Source of the DNA: Desulfovibrio sp.
GTDB lineage: Bacteria; Desulfobacterota; Desulfovibrionia; Desulfovibrionales; Desulfovibrionaceae
Reading direction: 5' to 3'
Assembly: GCF_034006445.1 (NCBI RefSeq)
Contig: NZ_JAVESS010000005.1
Location: 1 to 64,000, forward strand
Length of the DNA stretch: 64,000 bases
Below the pieces are notes generated by a model. The model made no database searches, was not told the DNA's origin, and worked only from the letters and a program-made list of their open reading frames with translations. This document shows, piece by piece, positions 9,097 through 18,602 of the stretch (within the stretch, counting starts at the first letter, position 1; every line of letters begins with the position of its first letter). The translations under genes were made by a program, and so were the position numbers.

Positions 9097-9276
9097 GCGG
9101 CTCTTTTGCGTGGAAGGATTCTCTTCCTCTTCTCTCTACTATATTGGTGCCTTTTTTGCATTGTTTGTACCGCGCCGTCTGGTTTACGGCGCGGGCCAGC
9201 CCTTTTTATTTTTTGTACGTATTTTACTAAACGCAGCCCTTCTGTACCAAGAAGCCTGCAGGAAAGGTGCACTCAC

Positions 9277-12200
9277 ATGGCAGACGTCAAGCTTTCACGC
9301 CCGGCCCAAGGACAGCACATTGTTGTGCCCAGTACTCCTGATGCCCGCATGATTCTGGATTTTTCAGCGGATCAGGTAAACATTGACCGGCCCGAAGGTT
9401 CCAACAGCTTATTCTTTCAGTTTGGCGACGGCGCATCAATAGAATTGCAGAATTTTTATACGGCATACAATAAAGAAGAAATGCCGGAGTTTCAGATCGA
9501 CGGGCAGATAATCGCAGGCACGGACTTTTTTCAGGCATTCGGGCCTGATCTGCTCCCCGCTGCCGGCCCTGCGGCCAGTGCCGAGCGCGGCGCGCGCTAC
9601 AGCGAGTATGCCAATATGAGCCTTGCTGAAGGCACGTGGCATCTCAACGAGCTTGATTACCGCCTGGGTTTTGACGGTCAGCAGTCAACCGACGAGTGGC
9701 AGAGTGGCTTTATTGACAACCTCGCCCCCACGCTCAGCACCGCCGGCGCGCCCATCACGCTCGGACTGACAGAAACCGGCTGGAACGGCGAAAGCCCCGC
9801 CAGCCCCGCTCCAAGCGTCACGGGCAGCTTTAGTGTGCAAGACCCCGATGGCGACAGCCTCACCGCGACCGTCAGCATTGGCGGCAAGACGGTGGTTGTC
9901 AACCTCACCGGCCCCACCACGGTGGAGAGCGACTACGGCTCTCTGGTCATCACGCCCAAGGGCGGCGGCTCCAACATCACTTTTGATTTCGCGTACACCC
10001 TCAAGGAGGAGCCGTACAGCAAGACAGACCAGCTTGCAGAAGGCGAGCAGGTCACTGACGGCATCGTCATATCTGTCAACGACGGCATGGGGCATACGGT
10101 CACTCAGCCCATCAACGTGGTCATCACGGGCAGCAATGACGCGCCGGATATCACGGGCGTGACCGACCTGACGCTGAAAGACCAGGGCGTGTTTGCTGGC
10201 GAATACGGGGCGGACGACCGCACGGAAAAGCTGCTGACCGATGAAAATAAATCCACCACGGATGGCGGCACGGACGCGGGGCAGCACCAGTTGACCGCCG
10301 ACGGCAAAATTGTGGCCGTTGACCCCGACCACGGCGACAAGCTGACCTATGGCTTTGAAGCCATCACAATTGCTGGCGAGTCCTACAGCGCAGTTGATGC
10401 CACAAATTCTGCACCCGAATTTGCGTCTTATGACAAGGTTATTGTTACGCCTTACGGCACGCTGCACTTCAGCAGCACAACCGGCGACTACCGTTTTGTC
10501 CTCGACAGCACGGACAACAGCACCGTAGACAAGCTGGCCGAGGGCGAGTCTGTAAAAATTTCTTTTACGCCCACCGTGCAAGACGAACATGGCGGAAAGG
10601 ACTACGCGACCAACGTGCTGCGCAGCGGTTCCGACGTGTCCGGTGATTCCGGTTCGGACAACACGGTTGACATCACCATCATCGGCAGCAATGAACGGCC
10701 GTATTTTGCAAAAATTCCTGTCACCTGGACGAACAACGACAACACTGTCACGGAAGATGGCTCTCTGAAAAACAGGACGGTTTCCGGCCAGGTTCACGGG
10801 GAGGATGTGGATACCAGCGACAACCTGGTTTACGGCTTTAAGCTGGTGGGCACGGGTGAGAACAGCGTGGACACTCGGGTAGAAGCGCTGTTTGTGCTGC
10901 CTGTGTACTCTGAGGGCAAGCTCCAGTACGGTGCTGACGGCCAACCAATATACACGTTCAGCACTGACGAGCCCACTAACGGTAATTATTATGGCAAAAT
11001 TACCATGAACCCCGACACGGGCGCATTTACCTTTATTCTTGAGAAGAATGCCGCCTGCGTGCAGGCCCTGGACGATAACGATGGCAGAGGCCAGTCTGCA
11101 GACCTGAATGAAGGCCTGACCATCTCCGTCCCCGCCGTGGTGCAGGACAATCACGGCGCGTGGGATACGAAAGACATTAGCATCCGTATTGATGGCACCA
11201 ATGACATGCCCAAGATTACGGTTCAAAATCGGACTGTTAAGGAATCTGGCGTGTATAGCCAAGAGGGAGACACCCCCACGGAAGCGGCTATCCTGAATGG
11301 CACCTACATACTCAAGAGCAAAGAGAACACCACGGCCACCAAAAAGGGCGGCACTGGAGCCAGCGGGCATCTTCTTGAGGTGGAGGGCAAGGTGTCGGTA
11401 ACCGATGTGGACAAGGACGATAATACACATCTTGAATGGGGCATCACGGGCACTAATAGCGAAGGGGTCGAAACGGCACTAAAGGTCAGCGGCGCAAGCA
11501 CAGTCCTGGGCAAGGGCAGCCAAACCGTCACCGTCTATGTGCTTGGCGACGGAACGATCATTTCAGAGGTGGATTTTCTGGCCAAGGGTGACAGCTACAA
11601 CGACTACTACGGCTCGCTGAAAATCAACGACAAGGGCGAGTATACCTTTACGCTCAACGATGCGAAAAATAGCCCCGCGGACAGGCTTGGCGAAGGTGAC
11701 AGCACAAAAATTACAATTCCCCTCTACGCCAACGACAGCGGCACGGGCGAGAATCATGCCGACGTAGTGAAAGATATTACCATCACCATCAAGGGCAGCA
11801 ACGACGCGCCTACCATCACGAATACGCCCGCAGGCCTTGTTGTTACTGAGGCCGGCTTTGACGTTGCCGGCAAAGACCATTCGGGGCAGATCACTGCTCA
11901 GGACGTTGATACGGTCGACACGCCCACCTATGGCCTGGCCCTCGGTGGCGATCCCGACAAGGGTTTGAACGGCGCAACCTTGCACCGCACGCTTTTTGTG
12001 GTGGGCGTGTACGATAAGGATGATAAGCCTGTTCTTGATAATGGTCAGCTCAAGATTGAGCTTTCCGCCGATCCGGTCAACGGCAAAACCTACGGTACGC
12101 TGACCATGGACAGCGAAGGTAACTATGCGTTTACGCTGAATAATGATGTCGAAATCGTGCAGAAAATGACAGATGCCAGCCAGCTGTCTCTGAATTTCAA

Positions 12201-15200
12201 CGTGGCTGTGGTGGACAACCACGGCGCTTACGCCTACACGACGGTCACGCTGACCATCAACGGTTCCAACGATGCGCCCTATGAGATCACAGGCGGCACG
12301 GGCACCGTCAAGGACGACGGCGTGTACAGCGGCGAAGCCATAGCGGGCAACAGCCTCAACGACAAAGAACTCACGCCGGTGGAGGCAACCAATGCCGACG
12401 ACCCCGGCCTCGGTAACTTCAAGCAAAGCGTGAGCGGTTCTGTGAAAGCCGAGGACTACGAACACGACACGCTTACCTATAAACTGGAAGGAGCCACGCC
12501 TTTTCCTGAATCCAGTGTGCCTGGCGGCGTGCCTGACGGCTATAAGGCCACCAACAGCACGACCATCACGAACGAATACGGCACACTCTATCTCAGGGAA
12601 GACGGTTCGTATATCTTCGTGCTCGATATGGGCAGCCCCACGGTCGATGCCTTGGGTGAAAACGATTCTGCGCCCTTCACGTTCACGGTGATCGCCAATG
12701 ACGGCCATAGCAGCACATCGTTCGCCAACGCCATCACCATTACGGTCAAGGGCACCAACGACGCGCCCGTGCTGGAAGAACCGAAGTGGATCTCGGCCAA
12801 CGAAATAACGGAAGGCAGCGGGATAGGGAGCATTTCCGGCACGGTCAAAGCCACTGACGCGGATTCAGGCGATCAGGGCAAGCTCGAGTACTTCATAGTA
12901 GACGACGACGGTTCCACAATTGCGCAGCAGTTCTATGTGAAGCTTGACGGCAGCCTCACCACCGAGAAACCCGGTGACTATCTCGGCAAACTGAGCATAA
13001 ACAACAGTGGAAACTATACCTTCACGCTGAACAACGATTCACCCACCGTCAAGGCTATGGGGGAAAAGGACAGCAAGGATATTACCTTTGATATTGCGGT
13101 GCGCGACCCTCAGGGAGCCTATGATGTCACAGACAGCGAGGTTTCTCTGACCATCAAGGGCGGCGACGACCCCACCGTTATCAGCAGGGACCTGCTGCAT
13201 CAGGACCTGCGCCTCGTGGAGGCGGGCGTGAAGCCCCAGAGCACAGTGACCAACGACAAAGCCAGGCAGTACGAGGACGCCAGCGATGGTGTTTGCACTG
13301 CCACGGGCCGCCTGTATGCCACGGATGTGGATACCGCGGACCGAAAGGGGCTGGACTCTGCCACGGTTGACGCCAGGCTGCACTATGTCATTAAGGTCGA
13401 GGGGGTCGACACGCCGTATGACCTCAATACTCTCATGGCTGCCGCTGAAAAGGATGAAAAAACCTCCATCACCATTCAAACCAAGTACGGCGAACTGCTC
13501 ATCACGCGCCATTACGATAGCGAGGGCAAGAGCAAGGGTTTCGACTACGAGTACTCGGTGCACAATGACAATCTCGATGTGCAGAAGATGAACCTCGGCG
13601 ACGAGAAGAAGGACGGCTTCGAGCTGCAAATCAAGGACACGGCGCACGGGGACAAAATTATATCCGAGGCTCCTGTCAGCATCACCATTTCCGGCGCCAA
13701 CGACAGGCCCACCATTGATTCCGGCAGCCTTAACGGCGGCAAGCTCGAAATTACGGAAAGCGATCTGGACAAGAGCCAGATCGTGGGCCAGGTCAAGATT
13801 GCCGATTGGGAGCAGGAGGTTGGCCACGGTGTTGACGGCAAGACTTATGACGCCGTGGGCGAGGGCTTTACCTTCTCGCTGGTCAAGCCCACTAGCACGC
13901 TTGCACAAGAGCGGATTGACGGCCTGAAAACGGACGGCACCACCCTCTCGAAAGACGGTCCTGCCGACGAAACGCTGTTTGACCTCAAGAGCGATTGCCC
14001 CGCCCTGCAAGGCACGTACGGCCGTCTGATCATTGACCAGGCCACCGGCGAATACAGGTACGAACTGACGGAAAACGTGAGCTCTCTTGCCGAGGGCAGC
14101 CATGTTGAGGACGTGTTTTATGTGCGCGTCAAGGACGCCAACGGCGCGTATTCCGAAATCAAGCCCATCACGATCACCATCAAGGGTGAAGACAACGCGG
14201 GCCATTTGACCGGCAACAGCCTGACCATCACGGAAGACGGCGTTACGGGCGTGGAATCCAAGGGCGTTCTGCACTGGCCAGATGATAGCAAGCTTGGAGC
14301 CAACAACGAACAGAAGTTTGAAGTCGCCGGCGGAAAAATCGAGGGCGGCGTCATCAAGGGCACTCTCGGCGTCGATGACCCCGATACCAACTTGGTCGCC
14401 GGAGCGAAAGGCACGGCCGACAGCTACGATACGTATGACTACGCCAAAAGCCTCACATACACCGTCCCCGGAACAGAGAACAAGATTACCGTCTTTGGAA
14501 CAGAGAACAAGAACAGTAACGGCATCATCGAAAGCGTTGACTACAAGATCGGCGATTATGGCACCCTGCATGTGAATACTGATGGTTCCTATACCTATAC
14601 CCCCAAATCCGATGGGGTGGCCTTCGACAAGCTGGCCGAGGGAGATCAGGTTAACATCAATCTTGTCGTAACCGCGCACCCCACCGTCGGCACCGATGGC
14701 ACTCCCCATGGTGCGGACGTTGTTTCGTCCCTCAATATCACCCTCAAGGGCACCAACGACGCCCCGGTTGTTGTTGATCTGCCCAAGTCGGTGACGGACG
14801 GCGATGTTGCGGCAATTGCCACAGGCAGCATCTCTCACGATGCAGCTCTCCAGCAGTTTATCACTTTTGTTCTGCAGGGCGGGGCTAGACCGGCTTGGCT
14901 CGTCAGCAACATGAATGGTGAGAACTGGGCGTTGAACAATTATCAATATGGCAATTTCAACAATGCCCAGGGGACATATTGGGATAAGCTCGTCCAAAAC
15001 GCTCTCAAGACGGCAGAAGGTCAGGCTGCCCTGAAGGACTACATGGCCGCCCACAATATGGGCACGGGCGATAACGTTATTACAGACACCGCCACGGCCT
15101 ACACCCCGGCCACGGGCACCGTGGCCCCGTATGCCTCTGACGTGGACGACAAGCCCGGAGACCTGAAGTTCTTCTTCGTAAAAGACGGCAACGTGGTGCA

Positions 15201-18200
15201 GAGCTGCAAGGGTGACTACGGCACGCTGGTCCTTCAGCCCGGCGGAAGCTACACCTATGTGCTGGATTACGACGTCGCTCCCTCGGTTGCGGGCTACACA
15301 GACCGCTTTGAAATCTATGTGCGCGATTCGCACAACGCCGTGGCCGACAAAACCATACCTGTGGTCATAACGGCGCATTCTGGCGGAGGCACGGGTGGCG
15401 GCGATGGCGGCGGCGACGGCAGCGGCACGCCTCCAGAATTCAAGGTCACAATGCCACTTGAAGTGGCGGAAGACGGTAAGCTTACGGCCAGTGGCGACAT
15501 CCTTGAAGGCTCCAGCTCCACCCTTCGCCTTACGGGCTATAATGGTGACTCCGTGGCCGATACCAGATCCATCATTACCCAATACGGCACCATCACCCTG
15601 CTGCCTGACGGAACCTACACCTATACCCTCAACAACGACAGCCCGGCGGTGCAGGGCTTGAAGGGTAGCGATATAATCACCGAAAAATTCACGGTGAAGA
15701 TGGATAACCAAGAGAGCACCATTGAGGTTAAGATCACCGGCAGTAATGACGCTCCCTATGAAGTGGGTGCAGGAACAGGCGTCAGCGTCAAACAGGTAGA
15801 CGACGGCAACGGCAATTGGGAATGGACCAGCGGCGTTGAAGGCAAGTTTACTGTAGCTGACCGGGACCATGACGAAACGAACGCCCTCAGGCCGCTTGAC
15901 GCCAATGGTGCACAGATCATTACCGACACATTCACCGTTGCGGGTGAAAAGGGCGGTACCTTCACCGTCACTATGTGCAAGGACAACAGCGGTAAGCCCA
16001 ACGGCGAATATACCTATACCTACAAGGCCCCTGCCACGGCCACCGACGGCAGTAACAACTACAGCGGCAAGGTAGAAGACACGGCGAAGCTGACTCTCGG
16101 CAACAATACCCTGGGGGAAGGCAACACGGTAGAGGTCGATCTGAAGGCCAGCCTTGACTATGCCAACGACGCGCCCACGTTCGTTGTGGATGATGCCACA
16201 GGCAAACCGATTCTGTCCGGCGATGCGCAGCATGTCGTCACCGAAGACGGCGCCAACATGACCAACATGGTGGCCAAGGGCCAGGTGACAGCTAAAGACC
16301 CGGACGTCAACGCTGACGGCTCGCCCAAGGACAAGCTTACCTTCGGCATTGTCGGTGACGATAGCGCCACCTTCGGCACTGAAAGCCCTGTCGCCACTGA
16401 CAGCGGCACGACCACGGGCATGCAAGATTATATTACAAAGGATGGAGAAAAGCTCGGCACCCTTATTATGGACAAGAAGGGCAACTACGAGTTCCACCTC
16501 AACACCAGCAGCAAGGCCGTGCAGGAGCTTGGCGAAGGCGAATCAAGGTACGTTACCTTCAAGATTCAGGTGGCCGACGGGCAGGGCGGCAAAACCACGG
16601 CTGACCTCACGGTCACCATCAACGGCGCCAACGACGCTCCTGTCATCAGCCTGCACAAAAGTGAAGGCGCTGCCGCAGGCTCTGGTGAGCACTTTGAACT
16701 CACCAATACCACCGCAGGCTACAGCGTGGGTGGTGTTCTCCACTTCAGTGATGTGGACGCCAGTGACAAGGTCACGCTTTCGCTCGAAGCCAAGGGCAAG
16801 ACAGGCACGGACACCCTGGATGTCTATGCGGTGAAGGGCGCCGACGGCAAGTGGGTGCAGTGCGCCTCAGACGAGTCCGGCGCGGTGAAGATGGGCACGA
16901 TGGTGCTGGACAATACGGGCGGTACCAATACGGGCGAGGCCACCTATACGTTCAAGGGCGTCACGGACGGCCTTGGTCAACTGGCCAGAGGAGAGACGCT
17001 GGATATTACAGCCACCGTCAATGCTGCAGACGGACACGTTGGCGGTAATGATTCCTCCCACTTCACGGTATCCATCACGGGCACCAACAACATACCCGTT
17101 ATCACGTCAAGTTCTGCAACGGCTAACATAAAGGATGACGGCGCAGGGAACCATATTGCCAGTGGGCAGCTCATTGCCACCGATGCCGACGGCGATGACC
17201 TGACCTACTCCATTGAGGGGGGAACCCCCGATGCTGGCGGCAAGACTACCGTGGAAGTGCCCGGCTACGGCACCCTGACCATTGACAGTACTGGAACGTA
17301 CACCTTCGAGCTGAACGAGGCAGAAAAGCAGAAACTGACCGAACTGGGCGTGGGTGAAAAGCTCTCCATAGGCACGTACACCCTTGTGGTGAAAGACGAA
17401 CACGGCGGCACGGCCAGGCAGAACCTTGATCTGCAACTTACCGGCGCTAACGACGCGCCTGTGGCGGCGGGAGCCGCCGGCATCGGCCTGGCCCTGACCT
17501 TGGACAGCCCCATCCCCGGCTCTGGCTGGGCCACTGACCTCAAGAATATGTCCGTCCTCGCCAGCGATGAGGACAAGAACGACCACCTCAGCTACTCTGT
17601 AAGCGGTGTTGACGGCATGGCTCACGACATTACGGACGGCGGCAGCGTGCATGGCCTGTTCGGCACGCTGAACTTCGACAAGGCTACGGGCGAGTTCCAT
17701 TACCAGTTGAGCACGGATCACGCCGATCTGGTCAAACTGGCGGAGGCCCACGCCAACGACACGTTGGCAGACGGCACGCTGAAAGAAACCTTCGCCTACA
17801 CGGCAAGTGACAACCACGGCGGCGTTTCGGACAGCAGCCACATTGATGTCAACTTCACCTTTCTCACCGGGTCCGGTAACGCAGGTGAGGCGCAGAATCA
17901 ACTGATCTTCGGCGGCACTGGCAACGACACCCTGCACGGCGGAACCGGCAACGATATTCTCTCCGGCGGCGGCGGCGACGACCACCTGTACGGCGACGCT
18001 GGCGACGACTATCTCTTTGGCGGCGCTGGCAATGATTTTCTGGACGGCGGGGCTGGCGTTAATCACCTGTACGGCGGCGACGGCAACGATGTATTTGTCT
18101 TCCACCCCAACGACGTTATCGTTGGCGGTTCGATCGCCAGCGACGGGACTTTGGTGGACAACAACATCGACGTTCTGTTGGTCAGCAACAATGATCGCGG

Positions 18201-18477
18201 AGGCCTGTCTATTGACGACCTCTTTACGCAAACAAAAGGCATTGAAGTTGTTGTTACCGGTGCTGGTGTGGGCAGTCTGACGGATATGCATGAGCTCATA
18301 AATGCGGGCATCAAGATGGGTACGGATAACTCCATGTCTCTGGACGGCTCGCAGTGGGAGAAGACAGACGACCATACCTTCACCAATGCAACCCATGACC
18401 TTACCATAACCACCACCCATGTGACGGTGACCGACCCGACAGCCGAGCATAATGAATTCATTTTGAAGAATTCATAA
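9277..18477 (+). CDS. Giant VCBS/RTX surface adhesin (LapA/DvhA-like)
   Basis: A 3066-residue secreted adhesin, by family a type I secretion substrate for surface attachment and biofilm formation. Residues 1-130 form a non-repetitive region with a PAAG site at 94-97, like the di-alanine site cut by LapG-type periplasmic proteases in LapA. Residues about 150-2860 are about fifteen VCBS/cadherin-like domains of 130-200 residues, with recurring joints such as GSNDAP, GTNDAP and GANDAP. A Gly-rich linker lies near residue 2040. Seven RTX calcium-binding nonapeptides (GGTGNDTLH type) occupy about 2879-2940, followed by a C-terminal region that should hold the secretion signal. ATG 9277 is chosen because GGAAAGG lies eleven bases upstream; the frame upstream of it is leader DNA. 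Desulfovibrio vulgaris DVU1012 (DvhA) is the closest characterised protein I know. No secretion genes, LapG or LapD lie in the window. Confidence 0.9.
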   Translation: MADVKLSRPAQGQHIVVPSTPDARMILDFSADQVNIDRPEGSNSLFFQFGDGASIELQNFYTAYNKEEMPEFQIDGQIIAGTDFFQAFGPDLLPAAGPAASAERGARYSEYANMSLAEGTWHLNELDYRLGFDGQQSTDEWQSGFIDNLAPTLSTAGAPITLGLTETGWNGESPASPAPSVTGSFSVQDPDGDSLTATVSIGGKTVVVNLTGPTTVESDYGSLVITPKGGGSNITFDFAYTLKEEPYSKTDQLAEGEQVTDGIVISVNDGMGHTVTQPINVVITGSNDAPDITGVTDLTLKDQGVFAGEYGADDRTEKLLTDENKSTTDGGTDAGQHQLTADGKIVAVDPDHGDKLTYGFEAITIAGESYSAVDATNSAPEFASYDKVIVTPYGTLHFSSTTGDYRFVLDSTDNSTVDKLAEGESVKISFTPTVQDEHGGKDYATNVLRSGSDVSGDSGSDNTVDITIIGSNERPYFAKIPVTWTNNDNTVTEDGSLKNRTVSGQVHGEDVDTSDNLVYGFKLVGTGENSVDTRVEALFVLPVYSEGKLQYGADGQPIYTFSTDEPTNGNYYGKITMNPDTGAFTFILEKNAACVQALDDNDGRGQSADLNEGLTISVPAVVQDNHGAWDTKDISIRIDGTNDMPKITVQNRTVKESGVYSQEGDTPTEAAILNGTYILKSKENTTATKKGGTGASGHLLEVEGKVSVTDVDKDDNTHLEWGITGTNSEGVETALKVSGASTVLGKGSQTVTVYVLGDGTIISEVDFLAKGDSYNDYYGSLKINDKGEYTFTLNDAKNSPADRLGEGDSTKITIPLYANDSGTGENHADVVKDITITIKGSNDAPTITNTPAGLVVTEAGFDVAGKDHSGQITAQDVDTVDTPTYGLALGGDPDKGLNGATLHRTLFVVGVYDKDDKPVLDNGQLKIELSADPVNGKTYGTLTMDSEGNYAFTLNNDVEIVQKMTDASQLSLNFNVAVVDNHGAYAYTTVTLTINGSNDAPYEITGGTGTVKDDGVYSGEAIAGNSLNDKELTPVEATNADDPGLGNFKQSVSGSVKAEDYEHDTLTYKLEGATPFPESSVPGGVPDGYKATNSTTITNEYGTLYLREDGSYIFVLDMGSPTVDALGENDSAPFTFTVIANDGHSSTSFANAITITVKGTNDAPVLEEPKWISANEITEGSGIGSISGTVKATDADSGDQGKLEYFIVDDDGSTIAQQFYVKLDGSLTTEKPGDYLGKLSINNSGNYTFTLNNDSPTVKAMGEKDSKDITFDIAVRDPQGAYDVTDSEVSLTIKGGDDPTVISRDLLHQDLRLVEAGVKPQSTVTNDKARQYEDASDGVCTATGRLYATDVDTADRKGLDSATVDARLHYVIKVEGVDTPYDLNTLMAAAEKDEKTSITIQTKYGELLITRHYDSEGKSKGFDYEYSVHNDNLDVQKMNLGDEKKDGFELQIKDTAHGDKIISEAPVSITISGANDRPTIDSGSLNGGKLEITESDLDKSQIVGQVKIADWEQEVGHGVDGKTYDAVGEGFTFSLVKPTSTLAQERIDGLKTDGTTLSKDGPADETLFDLKSDCPALQGTYGRLIIDQATGEYRYELTENVSSLAEGSHVEDVFYVRVKDANGAYSEIKPITITIKGEDNAGHLTGNSLTITEDGVTGVESKGVLHWPDDSKLGANNEQKFEVAGGKIEGGVIKGTLGVDDPDTNLVAGAKGTADSYDTYDYAKSLTYTVPGTENKITVFGTENKNSNGIIESVDYKIGDYGTLHVNTDGSYTYTPKSDGVAFDKLAEGDQVNINLVVTAHPTVGTDGTPHGADVVSSLNITLKGTNDAPVVVDLPKSVTDGDVAAIATGSISHDAALQQFITFVLQGGARPAWLVSNMNGENWALNNYQYGNFNNAQGTYWDKLVQNALKTAEGQAALKDYMAAHNMGTGDNVITDTATAYTPATGTVAPYASDVDDKPGDLKFFFVKDGNVVQSCKGDYGTLVLQPGGSYTYVLDYDVAPSVAGYTDRFEIYVRDSHNAVADKTIPVVITAHSGGGTGGGDGGGDGSGTPPEFKVTMPLEVAEDGKLTASGDILEGSSSTLRLTGYNGDSVADTRSIITQYGTITLLPDGTYTYTLNNDSPAVQGLKGSDIITEKFTVKMDNQESTIEVKITGSNDAPYEVGAGTGVSVKQVDDGNGNWEWTSGVEGKFTVADRDHDETNALRPLDANGAQIITDTFTVAGEKGGTFTVTMCKDNSGKPNGEYTYTYKAPATATDGSNNYSGKVEDTAKLTLGNNTLGEGNTVEVDLKASLDYANDAPTFVVDDATGKPILSGDAQHVVTEDGANMTNMVAKGQVTAKDPDVNADGSPKDKLTFGIVGDDSATFGTESPVATDSGTTTGMQDYITKDGEKLGTLIMDKKGNYEFHLNTSSKAVQELGEGESRYVTFKIQVADGQGGKTTADLTVTINGANDAPVISLHKSEGAAAGSGEHFELTNTTAGYSVGGVLHFSDVDASDKVTLSLEAKGKTGTDTLDVYAVKGADGKWVQCASDESGAVKMGTMVLDNTGGTNTGEATYTFKGVTDGLGQLARGETLDITATVNAADGHVGGNDSSHFTVSITGTNNIPVITSSSATANIKDDGAGNHIASGQLIATDADGDDLTYSIEGGTPDAGGKTTVEVPGYGTLTIDSTGTYTFELNEAEKQKLTELGVGEKLSIGTYTLVVKDEHGGTARQNLDLQLTGANDAPVAAGAAGIGLALTLDSPIPGSGWATDLKNMSVLASDEDKNDHLSYSVSGVDGMAHDITDGGSVHGLFGTLNFDKATGEFHYQLSTDHADLVKLAEAHANDTLADGTLKETFAYTASDNHGGVSDSSHIDVNFTFLTGSGNAGEAQNQLIFGGTGNDTLHGGTGNDILSGGGGDDHLYGDAGDDYLFGGAGNDFLDGGAGVNHLYGGDGNDVFVFHPNDVIVGGSIASDGTLVDNNIDVLLVSNNDRGGLSIDDLFTQTKGIEVVVTGAGVGSLTDMHELINAGIKMGTDNSMSLDGSQWEKTDDHTFTNATHDLTITTTHVTVTDPTAEHNEFILKNS
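9556..9567 (+). other. Putative LapG-type cleavage site in the adhesin
   Basis: Encodes Pro-Ala-Ala-Gly at residues 94-97. LapG proteases cut between the two alanines of a (T/P/A)AAG motif located about 100 residues from the N-terminus of their adhesins, which matches this position. Confidence 0.65.
14833..15110 (+). other. Non-VCBS insertion inside the adhesin
   Basis: About 90 residues rich in Asn, Gln, Trp, Ala and Tyr (containing GGARPAWLVSNMNGENW and EGQAALKDYMAAHN) interrupt a VCBS-type domain right after its first strand (VTDGDVAAIATG). The composition suggests helices, unlike the beta-rich domains around it. The VCBS pattern resumes at YTPATGTVAPYASDVDD. Confidence 0.6.
15379..15432 (+). 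repeat. Gly/Asp-rich linker in the adhesin
   Basis: GGC-type repeats encode SGGGTGGGDGGGDGSGTPP, a flexible hinge that separates the first two thirds of the VCBS array from the last third. Confidence 0.8.
17911..18096 (+). repeat. RTX calcium-binding repeat block
   Basis: Seven consecutive nonapeptides of the GGxGxDxLx type, ending in GGDGNDVFVF. They should fold outside the cell on binding calcium and mark the protein for type I secretion. Confidence 0.92.
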
Positions 18478-18521
18478 AAGAAAGGATGTGCCGACTGGCG
18501 GCGCATCTTAAGCGCAAACAA

Positions 18522-18566
18522 AACCGCCCGCACTCTCGTATGAAAGTGCGGGCGGTTTATGTTGCA
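18522..18566. terminator. Bidirectional terminator between adhesin and dehydrogenase
   Basis: AACCGCCCGCACT pairs perfectly with AGTGCGGGCGGTT around ten bases. The minus-strand side is followed by TTGTTTG (good for the dehydrogenase), the plus-strand side by TATGTTG (poorer). It lies between convergent genes, 44 bases after the adhesin stop. Confidence 0.8.
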
Positions 18567-18602
18567 TCAAAGGAGAGAGCAAAATTCGGGCGTAGCCGCT
18601 GT

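Larger units (their letters stand above)
8213..9276. other. Long intergenic region upstream of the adhesin gene
   Basis: About 1060 bases without a convincing gene, turning from GC-rich to AT-rich at about 8350. It contains the divergent control regions of uup and the adhesin: a promoter candidate with an overlapping palindrome near 8857-8898 and two hairpins in the putative leader at 9069-9096 and 9170-9214. Confidence 0.6.

Noticed and set aside
9043..9276. Upstream start for the adhesin (78 extra residues)
   Set aside because: The region has stable hairpins, T-runs and no ribosome binding site at 9043, while ATG 9277 has GGAAAGG upstream and gives the expected N-terminus.
13039..16497. 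Long open frame (over 1100 codons) on the minus strand inside the adhesin gene
   Set aside because: It lies wholly antisense to repeated VCBS domains with strong family motifs; the frame stays open because of GC-rich codon bias and repetition, and its translation shows no known motif.
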